From Niebla homalea (lineage: Eukaryota > Ascomycota > Lecanoromycetes > Lecanorales > Ramalinaceae), in assembly GCA_019925105.1 (NCBI GenBank), contig JAHGAU010000005.1:1054001-1118000 (forward strand): a stretch of 64,000 bases of DNA, written 5' to 3'. Positions 61,300 to 64,000 of this stretch are shown piece after piece (the first letter of the stretch is position 1; every line of letters begins with the position of its first letter). Below the pieces are notes generated by a model that worked only from the letters and a program-made list of their open reading frames with translations, searched no databases and was not told the DNA's origin. Both the position numbers and the translations under genes were made by a program.

Positions 61300-62303
61300 T
61301 TTAAGCTTAATAGATTCCGGGGTCATTTTAATGGATATTACAATCAAAGGGTATAACGGTTTATTTTTACCCCGGGTTAATAAAGCCAAGAAAAAGAGTG
61401 GATCTAATAATATATTACGCGGTTTATTAGGAAATATTAGGCTGAGGTTATCTTTTATAAAGTTCTCGATTTATTATTTTTACCCTTAGGTAATTATAAT
61501 CAATCTTTAAGTTTTTAACCGTTAAGCTTAAAGGGTCCGGTAAAGTTATTTATTGAATAAAGACTATAGTTGAACATATAGGTCGCTTAGTAAAAATAAA
61601 GCTTATATTTATGATATCCGTTTTAATTAAACCGTAATTCCTACACTTCTCATTTAAATTAAGGTCTTATTAAGGTTTTTTATTTTCTTAAGTTTTTAAA
61701 TTTAATTAATAAGCTCCTTACGATCTGAGTTATCTAATAATATGACTTATCTTTCCTCGATATATACGTTATATATATTCTTTATTATAAGATTAAACCG
61801 TTTTACCTATAGATTAATCACCCTAAAATATTTATTAATCCCTTTATTAAAACTTATTAAGATATACGGTTCCGACCTATTATTAATCTTAGCCCAATAA
61901 CCCACAGTTCTTATATATACGATCGACCTTAAAGTCCGTATATAGGATACGTTTGGTTTCTTATTATATTAAACTTAATATAATATTACCCTTTTAAGCC
62001 GTATATATAATATTTATATAATTATATAGTTTACCGTTTAAATTAATTTTAACTAAGAGTTTTTAAATATACCCCTTATTATCTATATAACCCTGGTCTT
62101 CTTTTTAATCTTCCGGTTAATTTTCTTATTAATCGGATTTTATTTAAGGCTTTTACGTATTATTACTTTAAAAATAATCCCATATTATTTTAAGTAATCT
62201 AAGAAACCCTTAAACGTATATTTACCCCCGCCGTTAATTTAAAAACGTTTAATCTTTTAATCCGGAGTTCGTTTATACCTAACTTTAAACTCTTTAAACT
62301 ATT
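61300..62303 (-). pseudogene. Integrase of copia R (C-terminal part)
   Basis: At about 62200-62290 the reverse complement reads FKEFKVRYKRTPD, then IKRF*INGGGKYTFKGFL. This is the copia integrase segment KxLRTDNGGEYxSxxF, which holds the second catalytic Asp (here mutated to Asn). The gene is cut at 62304 by the LTR of P, a little upstream of this motif. Confidence 0.78.
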
Positions 62304-62488
62304 TGTCAGGGACTCAGTAGGGGTAAGGGTGAATATAACTGAATTTCAACTATGTAGAGAAATCTATAATATAGCGTATATATAAGTATACGGAGAGTAT
62401 ACGCTAGGCCCTATTAGGCTTAACGTATTAACTCAGCTTTTGGCTATTAATATCGTATCCCTTATACCTTAGCCCTTATACCGTAATA
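62304..62488 (-). repeat. 3' LTR of gypsy P
   Basis: 185 bp, TGTCAGGGAC at the left, CCGTAATA (from CCGTAACA) at the right. The left half is little mutated. Confidence 0.8.
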
Positions 62489-62509
62489 TTACCCCCCTCC
62501 TCCGATAGC

Positions 62510-64000
62510 GAGCTCCTATAAGTTACTTAATAAGGTTTAATAAGGGTCTTACGTAATTATTTAAAATATATATAAACCTTAATTTATAAACTTTCCTTTA
62601 TATCCTTATAAAATAGTTTATTTAACTTTAACGCTTAATATTTTTCCTTAATTAATATAATTTAATAAGTTAATTAAAACTTTAGCTTTTAATATTATCG
62701 GTTAACGTATAAAATTATAAGTATAAAACTTTAATCCTTTAATATTTTAAAAGTTAAATATAGGCCCGGTTTTTCAGGGTATTAATAGTAATAATCTATA
62801 ATTAAGCATAAGTATCTAGCGACGTTAATATATATTTATTATAGTGGACGTACGTTTTATTTATAATAGCTTACGTACTTTACGCGGTATATAAGATAGC
62901 TTTTTATTCCTATAAAAGGGTCTTTATTTTTCCTATTAAATTTAAAGTCGACCACTTTAAACGTATCGTAATTTATATTTTTTTTATTAACGTTAATTAG
63001 CGGGGGCGGTTATATAATTTATCTTAAAAGCGGGTTTTATATATTATAATATAATAATATTAAATAAAAAATAAGGTATATTCTTTTTATTAAGTTAAAT
63101 AACTTTAATTTATATGCGGAATTATCGATAATATGAATAATTATAAACGGTTTAAGGTTTTTATAATTTAAAAATTTAAAAGGGCAGCTTATTTTAATAT
63201 TTTTTACGTTAAGTATTATTATATTATTAACCCGGAATTATGGTGAAAATTAACGGTATTTATTAACCTATATTATTTATATAATTTAAGCTTACTTTAT
63301 TTCTTTCTTTATAAATTTTTTAATTTATTAATTTTATAAATTAATATATTATATACTTTTATTTCCTTCTTTTATTTTAACATTTTAAATATTATAAATT
63401 TAAGAACTTTTAATTTAAAACGCGGTATATAACCCTTAACTATAAAAAAAAAATAAAAGCTAAATAATTAAGCTTATAATAAAGTTTACTTTAAATTTAA
63501 TGATTAAAAGAAAATCTATTTAATTATCTTAACTATAATTAATATAAGATTATAGGTATTATTTAAGTATACCGTTTATATTCTTAATTTAACCGTCCGT
63601 CTTAAGATAAAAGTTAATAAATAATTTTGGTTTTATTTTTAATTTTTTAATAAAGCTTTTATTAAAAATATAATATAAATTATATTTCTTTATCCGAAAT
63701 AATTAACTTAAAGTATCCTTTTTCTCTTTATATTTAATTAATAAATACTTAAATAATAATAAGAATATTTAATTTATTAAAAAATACGAACTTCTTCTTT
63801 TTAAATAATTAATTAATTATTATTATAATATACTTATAAACCTTACCATAACGTTTATATTTTAATAATTTAATTATAAAGTCGATTAAAATATTTATCC
63901 AATATTTATTTAGAATAAATAGTGGTTTAAATAACCCGTATTTCGCTTTATAATATACTTTTAATATTTTATATATATAGCAAAACTTAATAAAATGGGA
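62510..64000 (-). pseudogene. Integrase with chromodomain of gypsy P
   Basis: Reading leftwards from the window edge: KYGLFKPLFILNKYWINILI and DFIIKLLKYKRYGKVY (63840-63960) give the start of the core (YGLLQPLPxPxxxWxxIxxDF). LIISDKEI (about 63690-63715) is the second Asp motif, then DGRLN (from DGQTE). The C-terminal domain is followed at about 62890-62990 by NYDTFKVVDFKFNRKNKDPF and SYLIYRV, which match the start of a chromodomain (EVEKIVDxRxxRx...YLVKWxGY). Chromodomains steer integration to heterochromatin, which fits the setting. RIP stops are present. Confidence 0.82.

Larger units (their letters stand above)
59369..62303 (-). mobile_element. Element R: Ty1/copia, 3' portion, interrupted by gypsy P
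   Basis: The 3' LTR (59369-59530) is preceded on the minus strand by the polypurine run GAAGGGGAG. RT and integrase motifs follow to the right in the expected minus-strand order. At 62304 the LTR of gypsy P begins inside the integrase, so protease, gag and the 5' LTR of R should lie beyond P, outside the window. The five bases left of the LTR are TATAA; the partner is not visible. RIP is moderate, and many codons remain readable. Confidence 0.85.
62304..64000 (-). mobile_element. Element P: Ty3/gypsy chromovirus, 3' end
   Basis: 3' LTR at 62304-62488. Next to it on the minus strand is the polypurine tract GGAGGAGGGGGGTAA (about 62489-62503). To the right, integrase and chromodomain run to the window edge. 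The rest of the element and its 5' LTR are outside. It is inserted into the integrase of copia R; CTATT precedes it at 62299-62303, and the partner duplication would be outside the window. Confidence 0.85.

Noticed and set aside
1..64000. Mitochondrial, apicomplexan or bacterial AT-rich genome
   Set aside because: Gypsy, copia and Tad1-like elements with RIP-type mutations, LTRs with 5-bp duplications and GC-rich spared islands indicate a nuclear ascomycete genome.

Overview
The window is a gene-free, very A+T-rich block of transposons from a filamentous ascomycete (Pezizomycotina) genome. The diagnosis rests on three things visible in the sequence. First, almost every repeat carries massive C-to-T and G-to-A change in which CpA/TpG has become TpA while many CpG sites remain; this is the signature of repeat-induced point mutation (RIP). 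Second, the recognisable elements are those of fungal genomes: Ty3/gypsy with an integrase chromodomain, Ty1/copia, and Tad1-like LINEs with a TTGA-repeat tail. Third, no intact host gene, rRNA or tRNA is visible. I could not assign a genus.

Layout from left to right. 1-3465: 5' part of a minus-strand gypsy element (Q), cut by the window edge. 3466-4026: a GC-rich scrap and a 365-bp MITE. From 4027 to about 59363 there is one old minus-strand gypsy element (T) broken into at least five pieces by later insertions: integrase at 4027-5066, RT at 10878-11839 and 45597-46681, gag/protease at 50607-51317, and possibly a 5' part at 58648-59363. Into T went LINE A (5080-10864), element Z (11840-45591), element V (46682-50606) and gypsy S (51318-58642). 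Then come copia R (59369-62303) and gypsy P (62304 to the window end).

The centre is a deep nest that target-site duplications (TSDs) resolve to the base. Z (173-bp LTRs, TSD TATAC) sits in the RT of T. The left LTR of Z is split by a 1.34-kb mini LTR element Y (TSD GACTC). Gypsy X (215-bp LTRs, TSD ATCTT) sits inside Z just right of its left LTR. The left LTR of X is split by copia W (227-bp LTRs, TSD CCTGG). W contains LINE B, and LINE B contains a 292-bp 5'-truncated LINE E. The interior of X also holds LINE C and LINE D. In three cases the empty site can be read in the window itself, in an undamaged sister copy.

Nothing here is likely to make a functional protein. The ORFs are short survivors inside RIP-mutated gag, protease, integrase, endonuclease and RT sequence. 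Non-mutated islands stand out: LTR ends, the small LTR elements Y and Z, the MITE ends, and above all a 1.4-kb G-rich minisatellite (about 48.1-49.46 kb) enclosed by inverted repeats inside element V. That structure (called U here), together with the mini-element Y, is the most unusual content of the window. Domain identities come from reading short translated motifs by eye; no alignment or database search was run.
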